Positions 34,713 to 43,863 of a DNA stretch of 64,000 bases are shown piece by piece; the stretch's first letter is position 1; the number at the start of each line of letters is the position of its first letter. A program made the position numbers and the translations under genes. The notes under the pieces are model-generated. The model made no database searches. It saw nothing but the letters and a program-made list of their open reading frames with translations, and had not been told where the DNA came from. Origin of the DNA: Nostoc sp. XA010 (GTDB lineage: Bacteria > Cyanobacteriota > Cyanobacteriia > Cyanobacteriales > Nostocaceae); contig NZ_JAIVFX010000005.1 of assembly GCF_020829625.1 (NCBI RefSeq), forward strand, positions 248,001 to 312,000, given 5' to 3'.

Positions 34713-37700
34713 ATGTTACAAGACAAAGAACTAGAAATCCAGATGCAATTTCTGGAAGAAGCAACTGATTACTTAAATACCTTAGAAGGGGTATTACTAG
34801 AAATCGATACTAGTAACCACATTGATTTAGATAAAATTAATGCTGCACTCCGGGCCGCTCATTCTATCAAAGGTGGCGCGGGGATGATGGGATTTAAATC
34901 GCTAAGTGATTTAGCGCATCGTCTGGAAGATTCCTTTAAAGTTTTAAAAACTAAAAAAAAATCTCTCGAAATTGATACACAGTTACAAAGTTTATTGCTA
35001 TCTGGAGTTGACTGGCTGCGTCAGATTGTAGAATTGCTTGCAGAAGGAAATGTTGTCGAAGATCAGTGGTTAGCAACTTTTTGTTACCCAATTTTTGATG
35101 AGTTGCACGATCGCTTGGGTGATCCCACCCCTGAAGATGCCTCAACCATGCTATCTCCAGAAGATGGGCAAGATGTTATTCCCTTGCTATTTAGTACAGA
35201 AGTAGAAGAGTGTTTGCAGCGTCTAGAATCTATATTGGCAGATAGCGAACAGCCCGGATTACATGAAGAAGTTGTGATCATGGCTGCTGAATTGGGCGGT
35301 TTGGGTGAAATGCTCCAGTTGGCAGCTTTTACCAAGCTTTGTGAGTCAATAACGCAGCAATTGGAAACTGTTAGTAGTTCGGGCATTCCCGAAATTGCCC
35401 GGTTAGCATTGCAAGCATGGCGGCGATCGCAAGCTTTGGTGCTGACAAATCAACTAGATAATTTACCTACAGAACTTGACTTCAATACTAGTGATACGCA
35501 ATCCCAGCCGCTATTACCAGCAGAAGTGAAACCACATATCGACATAGACACAGAAGTAGCGTCAACAGCTGTTTGGCAACCAGAAAACATTAAAGAAAAT
35601 TGGACTAATCATGAAGCAATCGCTGCTAGTTTTACATTTGTAGATGTAGAATTCGCCGATGATGCAAATGCTGTCAATGTCACAGAGCATAATACAATAT
35701 TTTCTAGAGAAAACAATCCTCCAGATGCCAGATATAGCGAAGGTAAAGGCGAACCAAATGGCGTTGTTAAAGAGCGGGAAACGCATGATAATAGCGTCCG
35801 AGTTCCCAGCAAACAACTAGAGCAAATTAATGATTTATTTGGCGAACTGGTTGTTCAGCGAAATGGGTTAAACTCGCAACTAGAAAGATTACGCAAACTC
35901 GTTCGGAACTTAAACCAGCGAGTCCAAGTTCTCGACCGCGAAAATCAGGAATTACGTATCGCTTATGACAAAATTTCCACTCAAGCTGGGGTGTCGGTGC
36001 AAATTGAAAATGGCCAACAACCACAAGGCATAGAGAGAGAATTTGATACTTTAGAAATGGATCGTTATAACGATTTAAACCTGCGATCGCAGGAAGTTAT
36101 GGAAACCATTGTTCAGGTACAGGAAGTAACAACTGACGTTCAACTCAGCGTAGATGATACAGACGAAATTGCTCGTAAAATAAACAAAACATCCAAACAG
36201 TTACAAACAAAGCTAAATCACATCCGAATGCGGCCCCTGTCCGATTTAATTGAACGTTTTCCCAGAGCCTTGCGCGATTTAAATGTAGAGTATGGGAAAA
36301 ATGTCCAGTTAAAAATTGACGGTGGCAATACTTTAATTGAACGCAGCATTTTAGAAGCATTAAACGAACCTTTAATGCATCTCTTAAGAAACGCTTTCGA
36401 TCATGGTATCGAAGATTCTAGCACCCGCCGCCTTTTGGGTAAACCAGAACAAGGATTGATTGAAATTACAGCTACTCACCGCAGCAATCGCACCCTCATT
36501 ACTATCCGTGATGATGGTTGGGGCATTTCTTTGGAGAAAATTCGCACCCGCGCTTTAGCTATGGGATTGGATGCTTCTCTACTCGCTAATGCTAGTGATG
36601 AAGAACTATTATCACTAATTTTTGAACCAGGTTTTACTACCTCCGAACAAGTCACAGCATTATCCGGTCGCGGTGTTGGTATGGATGTGGTTCGTAACAA
36701 CCTCAAACTGATTCGAGGAGATGTGAAAGTTGATACAGAACCAGGGGTTGGTACTACCTTCACCTTATCAGTACCATTTACCCTTTCCGTGGCGCGAGTT
36801 CTGCTGGTAGAAATCAACAAAATGCTATTGGCATTTCCCACAGATGTCATTTCAGAAATATCTTTACTCCAAGACGAGCGAGTTTTCCAAATGGCAGGTA
36901 GCGAAGTCCTAAATTGGCAAGGAAACATGCTACCACTGATTCGCTTGAATCAATATTTAGAGTTTAATTGCTTGCGCTACGATCGCTCAGAGTTAGAAAC
37001 TCCGGCAGCAATTAATGCTAACAGCGTCTTAGTAGTCAAAGGTAATAATCAGCCAGTAGCGATCCAAATAGACCGTTGCTGGGGTGAACAGGAAGTTGCT
37101 ATTCGCCAAGTCGAGGGAAATATACCTTTACCTGAAGGCTTCAGCAACTGCACAATCCTTGGTGATGGTCGAGTAGTGCCACTAGTTAATGTTAATGAGT
37201 TACTGTATTGGATTGCTACAAATAGGCGGACTCCCAAAGGTACTCAATTGCCATCTGCAAGGTTAAAGACACCGTTCTTAATATTTGATGAAAACAAAGT
37301 ATCAGCAGCCTCTATTAAGCAGAAAGGTACAGTTTTGATTGTAGATGACTCAATTAATGTTCGCCGCTTTTTAGCACTGACCCTTGAAAAAGGAGGGTAT
37401 CAAGTAGAGCAAGCTAAAGACGGTCAAGATGCTTTAGAAAAACTCCATAGTGGATTGAGAGTAGAGGCGGTAATTTGTGATATTGAAATGCCTCGCCTTG
37501 ATGGTTATGGCTTTTTAGGCAAGATAAATTCAGACGTTGATACAAAAAATATTCCAGTTGCAATGCTGACTTCTCGTAGCAGCAATAAACATCGGCAATT
37601 GGCGATGCAATTGGGTGCTAGGGCTTACTTTTCTAAACCTTACAACGAGCAAGAATTACTCCAGACGCTGGAGGAAATAATTCGTACTGTTGCAGAAAAG

Positions 37701-37715
37701 GCAGCGTCTAATTAA
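34713..37715 (+). CDS. CheA-type hybrid histidine kinase with C-terminal receiver
   Basis: A 1000-residue chemotaxis kinase. The N-terminal HPt domain has the phosphorylated His at residue 50 (LRAAHSIKGGAGMMGF). A long, poorly conserved linker (about 130-350) precedes a coiled dimerisation region (about 365-510). The HATPase has HLLRNAFDHGIED (N-box), RDDGWGIS and LSGRGVGMDVVRNNL. The CheW-like domain runs about 690-840. The receiver (about 870-995) has VLIVDDSINVRRFL, Asp in AVICDIEMPRLDGYG and Lys in YFSKPYNEQE. The HPt-kinase-CheW-REC order is that of PixL/PilL-N/HmpE-like kinases that drive twitching or phototaxis. A repeat-filled gap separates it from the transducer. Confidence 0.93.
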   Translation: MLQDKELEIQMQFLEEATDYLNTLEGVLLEIDTSNHIDLDKINAALRAAHSIKGGAGMMGFKSLSDLAHRLEDSFKVLKTKKKSLEIDTQLQSLLLSGVDWLRQIVELLAEGNVVEDQWLATFCYPIFDELHDRLGDPTPEDASTMLSPEDGQDVIPLLFSTEVEECLQRLESILADSEQPGLHEEVVIMAAELGGLGEMLQLAAFTKLCESITQQLETVSSSGIPEIARLALQAWRRSQALVLTNQLDNLPTELDFNTSDTQSQPLLPAEVKPHIDIDTEVASTAVWQPENIKENWTNHEAIAASFTFVDVEFADDANAVNVTEHNTIFSRENNPPDARYSEGKGEPNGVVKERETHDNSVRVPSKQLEQINDLFGELVVQRNGLNSQLERLRKLVRNLNQRVQVLDRENQELRIAYDKISTQAGVSVQIENGQQPQGIEREFDTLEMDRYNDLNLRSQEVMETIVQVQEVTTDVQLSVDDTDEIARKINKTSKQLQTKLNHIRMRPLSDLIERFPRALRDLNVEYGKNVQLKIDGGNTLIERSILEALNEPLMHLLRNAFDHGIEDSSTRRLLGKPEQGLIEITATHRSNRTLITIRDDGWGISLEKIRTRALAMGLDASLLANASDEELLSLIFEPGFTTSEQVTALSGRGVGMDVVRNNLKLIRGDVKVDTEPGVGTTFTLSVPFTLSVARVLLVEINKMLLAFPTDVISEISLLQDERVFQMAGSEVLNWQGNMLPLIRLNQYLEFNCLRYDRSELETPAAINANSVLVVKGNNQPVAIQIDRCWGEQEVAIRQVEGNIPLPEGFSNCTILGDGRVVPLVNVNELLYWIATNRRTPKGTQLPSARLKTPFLIFDENKVSAASIKQKGTVLIVDDSINVRRFLALTLEKGGYQVEQAKDGQDALEKLHSGLRVEAVICDIEMPRLDGYGFLGKINSDVDTKNIPVAMLTSRSSNKHRQLAMQLGARAYFSKPYNEQELLQTLEEIIRTVAEKAASN

Positions 37716-37733
37716 CTTATTTGTGGTGAATTT

Positions 37734-38174
37734 ATGGTAACTGTAACATTGACAGCTGTTGCTACTGCGATCGCAACTACACTTTGGACTAAAGCACAAG
37801 AGAAAATCGGCGAAAATATTGGTGATGCTACATGGACGCTAAGTGGCAAGTTAATAGGATTACTCCGGCAAAAGAATAAATCGCCATTACTCACCAATGC
37901 TGTAGAAGCAAATGAACCGCAGCGTTTAGATTATGGTCAAGCAGTGCTAGAACTGAAAGCCGCAGCAGATGGAGACTCAGAAATTGCTCAAGCAGTTGTG
38001 GAAGTGGAAACAGCAACAAAAGCAGAACCAAAACTCACTCAAAAAATTCAAGAAATAGAAAATACCCTCAAGTCTCAACAGCCAAGCATTCAAAATCTGA
38101 CGCAGCTAGCAGAAAAAATTGGGGTTGTAAATCAAGGCACAGTCAATAATCAGACTATTAACCAAACGTTTTGA
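37734..38174 (+). CDS. N-terminal half of a TGA-split NACHT (NLR-like) gene
   Basis: Codons for 146 residues, ending at TGA 38172-38174. The start is ATG 37734, soon after cheA. The first 30 residues are hydrophobic and amphipathic (VTLTAVATAIATTLWTKAQEKIGENIG). A segment LDYGQAVLELKAAADGDSEIAQAVVEVETA and a C-terminal run NQGTVNNQTINQTF follow. These are the usual N-terminal parts of Nostoc NACHT proteins. The frame stays open past the TGA for the whole of the next gene, and the missing bridge (LTPDDWREVCTAML) is encoded between the TGA and the next ATG. So this is more likely one gene with a stop than two genes. It could also be a pseudogene or, less likely, a separate short protein. Confidence 0.72.
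   Translation: MVTVTLTAVATAIATTLWTKAQEKIGENIGDATWTLSGKLIGLLRQKNKSPLLTNAVEANEPQRLDYGQAVLELKAAADGDSEIAQAVVEVETATKAEPKLTQKIQEIENTLKSQQPSIQNLTQLAEKIGVVNQGTVNNQTINQTF
38172..38174 (+). other. In-frame TGA interrupting the NACHT gene (context TTT TGA CTA)
   Basis: TGA at 38172-38174 lies in the same frame as both flanking open frames. The codons after it read LQSSPGEDGTKLTPDDWREVC without another stop up to the NACHT domain. A one-base change in the TTTT run alone would not restore the frame. The three bases after it are CTA, the context known to favour readthrough in eukaryotes; bacterial relevance is unproven. Confidence 0.85.
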
Positions 38175-38243
38175 CTACAGTCGTCCCCAGGGGAGGATGG
38201 GACAAAGTTAACTCCCGATGACTGGCGTGAAGTTTGCACTGCA

Positions 38244-40832
38244 ATGCTGAAAAGTCAGCAGGAGGCTGCAAGACTCAGACGCGAAGCTACAGAACAAGGT
38301 TTTGAAATTAAGATTTATGTTCCCTTGGGCTTGGTGGAACGCAAACAGCAGCAACGCCGACAGCTAAATGAAGATCAAGACAGAGAAAATATCTATAAGT
38401 TAACCGAAGAAGTCATTGTCAACACCTATGAACATGACGCGTTTATCACAGAAGTGATAGCACAACAAGCACAAAGAGACAAAAAGCATATTGCTATCAT
38501 CGGCGAACCGGGGGCAGGTAAGACAACTTTATTGAGTAGCATTGCTTCTTTTGTTAAAGACAAAACTCAAGGTTTAGTTATCAGTATTTCTCTCGCCAAT
38601 TTACAGAGAAGAACCATTGAAGAATATTTACTCAAGCAATGGCTTCCTGAAGCGATGAGATTAGTTAAATCTGATATTGTCGTCACCCCAGAAATGGAAC
38701 GTCAATTAATTGAGCGTTTTGGTAAGGGGGGAGTTTGGCTACTGTTAGATGGTGTGGATGAAATAGGTGAAAATTCACCTGTGCAAGCATTAGCAAAAAT
38801 TAATCAAGAACTTACAGCATCTCTGAGACAGGCGCGGGTGGTGTTAACTTGTCGGTTAAATGTTTGGGATGCCAAGGTTAATAATACACTCTCAGGATTT
38901 GATACTTATAAAACCCAAGAGTTTAAACCAGAACAAATTGATGACTTTATTCAGCAGTGGTTTGAGTGTGCTAATGATTCCCAAAAAGGGGAGGCACTAA
39001 AAGCCAAATTAAAAGAAACTAAACATGAAAATATTTGTAAATTGGTGAAAAATCCTCTGCGTTTGTCGCTGTTGTGTCAGACTTTTTATCTGGATAAGCA
39101 TGGGGAATTACCAGAAACGAAAGCTGCACTTTACCAGAGGTTTACCCGCTATTTTTATGAATGGAAATCAGAGTTATTTCCTGATTTATATCAATCTGAT
39201 GATTTAAAGGATGAATTACACCACGTTTTAAGCAAATTAGCCTTTGCAGGCATTAACAGTAGTGCGAGGTTTCGCTTGCGGCGGAGTTTAGCACGTCAAG
39301 AAATGGGTGAAAAACTGTTTAAATTAGCCCGTGATGTTGGTTGGTTGAATTTGGTAGACAGAGTAGCGGAAAGTGAGGAAGAAGTTTATGCTTTCTTTCA
39401 TCCTAACTTTCAGGAATATTTTGCAGCGTTAACGGTGAGTGATTGGCACGATTTTCTTAATCATGTTCCTGACAACCCAACACGAGGAACTTATCGAATC
39501 TTTGAACCGCAATGGAAGCAAACAATATTATTTTGGTTAGGGCGATCAGAAGAAAACCTTAAACAGCAAAAGCAACAGTTTATCGATGCTTTAGTAAACT
39601 TTAAAGATGGATGTGGTAAGTGGAATAGAGTAAATGTACATAAAGGATTTTATGAATATCGCGCTTATTTTTTAGCAGCAGCAGGAATTGCCGAGTTTAG
39701 GTGTTATTCTAAAACTGATAAAATAGTAGCGCAAATTATTAAGTATGGATTTGGTTATTTCAATACCAAAGAACAGGAATGGCACACCTTTGGTGAACAG
39801 ATAGAAGAAAAGGCTAAGGCTGTACTTGTAGAGACGGATAGCAAAAAAGCGATCGCGGCATTAGAGGAATTAATCAGTAATTCTCAAGATGAACTAATTC
39901 GTGAGCAAGCGGCTTATAGCTTAGGAGAAATCGACAAAGATAATTCTACAGCTATCGCTGTATTAGTGGGTTTAATCAGTAATTCTCAAGATGAAGTAAT
40001 TTGTGAGCAAGCCATATTTATTTTAGGAGCAATAGCCAAAGATAATACTACAGCTATCGCTATATTACTGGAATTAATAAGTACTTCTAAAGATGAATAT
40101 ATTCCTGGATTAGCAGCATCTAGCTTAGTTAAAATAGCCCAAGATAATCCTATAGGAATTTCTGCATTAGAGAAGTTAATAGATACTTCGGAAAATGAAT
40201 ATACCCGTTTTTTAGCAGCATATAGCTTAGGTAAAATAGCCAAAGACAATCACAACGCTATTACTCTATTAGAGGAGTTAATTTGTACTTCGGAAGATGA
40301 ATATACCCGTTTTTTAGCAGCATCTAGTTTAGGAGAAATAGATAAAGATAATTTTACACCAATTGCCGCACTAATACAATTAATCATTGCTTTTCCAGAT
40401 GAATATATTCCTTTAGATGCGGCATCTAGCTTAGAGAAAATAGCGGAATATAATCCTAAAGCTATTACTGCATTAGAGGAGTTGATTCTTACTTCTCAAG
40501 ATGAAGATATCCGTAGTCTAGCAGCATCTAGCTTAGAGAAAATAACCAAAGATAATCTTCCCATAGCTATTACTGTATTAGAGGCATTACTTCTTACTTC
40601 TCAAGATGAAGATATCCGTAGGCTAGGGGCATCTAGCTTAGGGGAAACTTTAACAGAATATGAAAAGATGACGGTAGTAGTCAGCCCTTTAAAGAAGTAC
40701 TTATCAGATGAAATTTATGAAAATGACTTTGAGCAATGGAAAGATTGCTATCAGGTAATTTGGCACTGCGCCCAAACTATGACTTATCCAGCCTTTTATC
40801 AAGCTTGGCATCAGCATAATTTTGCTACTTGA
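38244..40832 (+). CDS. NACHT NTPase with HEAT-type repeats (NLR-like), downstream half
   Basis: An 862-residue STAND ATPase. The P-loop is IIGEPGAGKTTLLSS (about 84-98) and Walker B is VWLLLDGVDEIGE (about 165-177). TCRLNVWD, then KNPLRLSLLCQTF and FHPNFQEYFAAL (about 390) are the sensor and helical parts of NACHT. From about 530 to 800 about eight repeats of 33-38 residues (AAYSLGEIDKDNSTAIAVL type) form a HEAT/PBS-like arm that could sense a ligand. Nostoc has many such genes, and some bacterial NACHT proteins protect against phage. ATG 38244 is the first Met but has no Shine-Dalgarno site. The bridge just before it belongs to the same protein. Confidence 0.88.
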   Translation: MLKSQQEAARLRREATEQGFEIKIYVPLGLVERKQQQRRQLNEDQDRENIYKLTEEVIVNTYEHDAFITEVIAQQAQRDKKHIAIIGEPGAGKTTLLSSIASFVKDKTQGLVISISLANLQRRTIEEYLLKQWLPEAMRLVKSDIVVTPEMERQLIERFGKGGVWLLLDGVDEIGENSPVQALAKINQELTASLRQARVVLTCRLNVWDAKVNNTLSGFDTYKTQEFKPEQIDDFIQQWFECANDSQKGEALKAKLKETKHENICKLVKNPLRLSLLCQTFYLDKHGELPETKAALYQRFTRYFYEWKSELFPDLYQSDDLKDELHHVLSKLAFAGINSSARFRLRRSLARQEMGEKLFKLARDVGWLNLVDRVAESEEEVYAFFHPNFQEYFAALTVSDWHDFLNHVPDNPTRGTYRIFEPQWKQTILFWLGRSEENLKQQKQQFIDALVNFKDGCGKWNRVNVHKGFYEYRAYFLAAAGIAEFRCYSKTDKIVAQIIKYGFGYFNTKEQEWHTFGEQIEEKAKAVLVETDSKKAIAALEELISNSQDELIREQAAYSLGEIDKDNSTAIAVLVGLISNSQDEVICEQAIFILGAIAKDNTTAIAILLELISTSKDEYIPGLAASSLVKIAQDNPIGISALEKLIDTSENEYTRFLAAYSLGKIAKDNHNAITLLEELICTSEDEYTRFLAASSLGEIDKDNFTPIAALIQLIIAFPDEYIPLDAASSLEKIAEYNPKAITALEELILTSQDEDIRSLAASSLEKITKDNLPIAITVLEALLLTSQDEDIRRLGASSLGETLTEYEKMTVVVSPLKKYLSDEIYENDFEQWKDCYQVIWHCAQTMTYPAFYQAWHQHNFAT

Positions 40833-40994
40833 TGCGAAGCTTAAAGAAAATCCTCCTCACAAGAATAATTTAAGTACTTTTACAGCAGCGACGTTGCAAA
40901 TGTGGTGCGGTAAGTAACTACAGCTTGTCTATTCGTTACAAAAATAGAAGCCGTTGTTACAAATGCTTGAACCTTAGTAACAATTGTTTGTTCA

Positions 40995-41246
40995 TTTCTA
41001 GCAAATGATTATACCTTTCTTGCAAATGCTTAAGCAAAGCTTATCAATATAGAAGTGTTTCTAGCAAATGATTATACCTTTGTTGCAAATACTTAAGCAA
41101 AGCTTATCAATATAGAAGCGTTTCTAGCAAATGATTATACCTTTCTTGCAAATGCTTAAGCAAAGCTTATCAATATAGAAGTGTTTTTAGCAAATGATTA
41201 TACCTTTGTTGCAAATGCTTAAGCAAAGCTTATGAATACAGAAGTT
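40995..41246. repeat. Four tandem 63-bp repeats, noncoding
   Basis: Units start at 40995, 41058, 41121 and 41184, exactly 63 bases apart, with only a few differences. Each contains GCAAATGATTATACC, TTGCAAATGCTTAAGC and AGCTTATCAATATAGAAG. All six frames have stops within each unit, so it is not coding. Degenerate copies (TTACAAATGCTTGAAC, ATAGAAGCCGTTG) extend to about 40940. Each unit has TTGCAA followed 16 bases later by TATCAA, a possible promoter pair. It lies 160 bases after the NACHT gene. Confidence 0.85.
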
Positions 41247-41397
41247 ATTGTCACAAATAGTTCCGCTTGTTTTTTTAGGTTATGCCTTTTGCTTGTTAGC
41301 TCTAATTATAAAGTTATATGAGTGGCAGTAAACCGCACACCAAGCGATCGCCATGCTTCAGTAAGTGTAGGTTCGTGAGTTCAACAAACTTCTCCCT

Positions 41398-41502
41398 GCC
41401 TTTATTTTAGTAACCATATACTCAAAATCTGAACAAGAAGACATCTCAGCAGAAGAAATTCAACTAATATTAGCTGACTTTAAACAGCAACATCAAGAAT
41501 AA
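41398..41502 (+). pseudogene. C-terminal remnant of a RelE/ParE-family toxin
   Basis: The frame 41398-41502 reads AFILVTIYSKSEQEDISAEEI and then QLILADFKQQHQE before TAA. This matches the last strand and helix of RelE/ParE/HigB toxins (LLTIYAKSExxDIS type). The first two thirds of the gene and any antitoxin are missing; upstream is noncoding sequence. It is an inactive fragment too short for routine ORF calling. The remaining part of 41247-41771 shows no other gene. Confidence 0.7.
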
Positions 41503-41771
41503 TAGACGATCACTATTTGCTATCCTAAAACGGCAGCAAATAGCGATGTCTACAATAGTCACTGAGCTTTACGCACAATTTTGCCGCATAGTGAACCATT
41601 TATAGCAATACGGGCAATATTTCACAGCTTTCTAAAAGTTCTTCAATTAGGTTTTGAATCTGCGAATTATGAAAACCCCCTTTGCAAATTAAATTTAAAC
41701 ATTATGATCTATCTATGTAATTGTACAAGTGAGTTTTTTATTTTTTGACAAATTAATACGAGGAGTTTTAG

Positions 41772-42851
41772 GTGACAAAAAACAATAGAAAAAAGGCTGT
41801 CGCTCAAGCTATTTCCACAGCCGTTGCTTTAGGCTGGGTAATAATGCAAGTGGAATCAGCACAAGCTGCTACCTTTGTGGTTAACAATCTCAATGACAGT
41901 GGCGTTGCCTCGTTGCGAGACACCATCAACATTGCAAATAACAATGACGTAGTAGAGTTCTTGCTGGAAAGTCATCCCAGTACAATTAGCTTAACAAGTG
42001 GGGCACTTACAATCGCTAAAAACCTAACTATTAATGGCCCAGGTGCTAACTTACTTACCATCAGTGGTAATAATCACTTCCCCGTGTTTAACATTAACGC
42101 CGCCGATGTTAAACTTTCTGGGCTAGCGATCGCTGGTAATATCAACGCTTACAATTCTAGTAACCTAACGTTTATTAATAGCACCATCAACGGCGACAAT
42201 CTGAAAATAGATAACCCTACTGGTGAACTGAGGCTTATTAATAGCACTATTAACGGTAACAGTAGTGTGAATATCAATACTAATGCACTGAGGTTGACCG
42301 ATGGTAGTCAGGTAAGGGACCTAAGTAACACCGCTAACGCTGGCAATTTAACTATTTCTACTGGTAGCCTAAGGATTTCCAATGGCGCCAACATCAATTC
42401 TGAGCAAACCAGCAATGGTTCAGCAGGTAACATAATTCTCAATACCGATCTTCTTATATTGAGATCAGCAGCTAGACTAAGAACGATCCCTAGTGGTACT
42501 AATAATTCAGGAGTAGGAGGCAACATAAATATCAACGCCCCTAATGGTTTTATAATCGCACTACCCAATGAACCAAGCGATATCGCTGGTGATAGCAATA
42601 ATTTAAGAGGAGGTGGCAACGTAACTGTTATAGCCAGTGGCATTTTCGGGACAAGAGTACCCGAACCAAGCGCGATCGCTGGTGGTAGCAATAATTCCGG
42701 AGCAGGAGGCAACATAACTGTTACAGTCCGTGACGTTATTTTACTGACAAGAGTACCCGAACCAAGCGCGATCGCAGGTAGTATACTTGCTTGTAGTCTG
42801 GCTTTGCTGGCCAAGAGAAATCTTGCAGCATTTCGCAAGGCGAAAGTATAA
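41772..42851 (+). CDS. PEP-CTERM-anchored surface protein with beta-helix region
   Basis: A 359-residue exported protein starting at GTG 41772, after CGAGGAG. The N-terminus (KKAVAQAISTAVALGWVIMQVESAQAA) is a signal peptide. Residues about 35-240 (NNLNDSGVASLRDTINIAN, then Asn-rich short repeats such as FINSTINGDNL and LINSTINGNSS) look like a right-handed beta-helix. The C-terminal sorting signal is VPEPSAIAGSILACSLALLAKR (PEP motif, helix, basic end). A second copy of RVPEPSAIAG occurs about 40 residues earlier and a degenerate one (NEPSDIAGDSNN) before that. An exosortase would cut and anchor it; none is in the window. A terminator follows. Confidence 0.82.
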   Translation: MTKNNRKKAVAQAISTAVALGWVIMQVESAQAATFVVNNLNDSGVASLRDTINIANNNDVVEFLLESHPSTISLTSGALTIAKNLTINGPGANLLTISGNNHFPVFNINAADVKLSGLAIAGNINAYNSSNLTFINSTINGDNLKIDNPTGELRLINSTINGNSSVNINTNALRLTDGSQVRDLSNTANAGNLTISTGSLRISNGANINSEQTSNGSAGNIILNTDLLILRSAARLRTIPSGTNNSGVGGNININAPNGFIIALPNEPSDIAGDSNNLRGGGNVTVIASGIFGTRVPEPSAIAGGSNNSGAGGNITVTVRDVILLTRVPEPSAIAGSILACSLALLAKRNLAAFRKAKV

Positions 42852-42890
42852 TTACGTATTAAAATAAATCTGCAAATAGTTTAAATACGA

Positions 42891-42920
42891 AGCCCGCTCA
42901 GATTTGTCTCTGCGCGGGCT
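42891..42920 (+). terminator. Terminator of the PEP-CTERM gene
   Basis: AGCCCGC (42891-42897) pairs with GCGGGCT (42914-42920), followed by AATTATTTTAT. It lies 40 bases after the gene stop. Confidence 0.75.
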
Positions 42921-42992
42921 AATTATTTTATGGGCAATTAGTCAGACATAATATTAATGTCTCTGAAACTAAAATACTTTCAGGAAGCTTTA

Positions 42993-43277
42993 TTAAGCCT
43001 CAACTTTTACACCCTTCCAAAATGCCACATAGCCTTCAATATTCTTAGCTTTCTCCTTGGCGCTGGGATAATACCAAGCAGCATCTTTATTGATTTGCCC
43101 ATCAACGTCGATACTGTAGTAGCTAGCGACACCTTTCCAAGGACAAGTACTGTGGGTGCTACTGTCTGTGAAGTATTGCTTGTTAATGCTGTCAGCAGGG
43201 AAATAATGGTTGTTTTCCACAACTACGGTATTATCGCTCTCGGCTAAAACTGCGCCATTCCAAATTGCTTTCGGCAT
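42993..43277 (-). CDS. DUF427 domain protein
   Basis: A 94-residue protein made of a single DUF427 domain: MPKAIWNGAVLAESDNTVVVENNHYFP at the start, then CPWKGVASYYSIDVDGQINKDAAWYYPSAKEKAKNIEGYVAFWKGVKVE. This WNG.VLAES and CPWKG pattern is diagnostic. The function of DUF427 is not established. The start is ATG 43277 (MPKAIW); the longer frame from 43304 begins with a less likely segment. It converges on the PEP-CTERM gene. About 300 bases upstream of it (43278-43580) hold no gene. Confidence 0.9.
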   Translation of the reverse strand: MPKAIWNGAVLAESDNTVVVENNHYFPADSINKQYFTDSSTHSTCPWKGVASYYSIDVDGQINKDAAWYYPSAKEKAKNIEGYVAFWKGVKVEA

Positions 43278-43580
43278 AAGTGTGTTTGCAAATAAACTAT
43301 ACACTTAACATTTTGACACGATCAGCTTATTTTATCCTCTTTAACGGCTAACTGATATCAGAATTCATCCAAGCTCAAGCAAATAGTCAGTAAGGTTTAT
43401 AGAAAATTTTGCAATGCCAGTATTAATTGGCATCACTTTTGTTTATCAAATTAAAAATTAAAAGTATTTGCTTCCTTCATGAATATTTCCTAGCATATTG
43501 GTATGGAAACTTAATTAGCAAAAAACTTTAATTTCAGTTTATAGCCGAAAGTAAAAAATATCTGTAAAAGGATTAATTCT

Positions 43581-43754
43581 ATGTCTAAAATCACTAACGA
43601 TCATACAGCAAAAAATAAAAAAAGTAGCGCATCAATGGACACAGCTGCAAACTCTGACATTTTATATAGCTATCCGAAGAATGTAAATTATCTCCAATCT
43701 TTTGATACTGCCTTTATTGCATATCAAATGATGGGTCTGAGTAATTTTGATTAA
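43581..43754 (+). CDS. Small 57-residue protein, paralog-like of the next gene
   Basis: An open frame of 57 codons plus stop, from ATG 43581, with AAAGGA about 9 bases before the ATG. The N-terminal half is basic and hydrophilic (SKITNDHTAKNKKSS) with no signal peptide. The C-terminal half (NYLQSFDTAFIAYQMMGLSNFD) resembles SYLQPFNIAFLAYQG of the 125-residue protein encoded 110 bases downstream. The shared pattern is YLQ-x-F-x-x-AF-x-AYQ. I do not know the family. It may be a truncated paralog or a small functional partner. Confidence 0.6.
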   Translation: MSKITNDHTAKNKKSSASMDTAANSDILYSYPKNVNYLQSFDTAFIAYQMMGLSNFD

Positions 43755-43863
43755 AGAAGAATTCAGAAGATAGTGAATTAATGTCAAGAGCCTAAGATTA
43801 CTAAAAAATAGGATTTTGTTACTAGGTAAAACTAATTAACCTAGCTTAATTGAGGAGAAATTG

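Noticed and set aside
36476..36928. 150-residue minus-strand frame within cheA
   Set aside because: It is a shadow of the conserved HATPase coding region.
40995..41246. CRISPR array
   Set aside because: The units are contiguous 63-bp copies without variable spacers, and no cas genes are near.
42308..42838. 176-residue open frame on the minus strand
   Set aside because: It is antisense to the PEP-CTERM gene and mirrors its repeats; there is no ribosome site.
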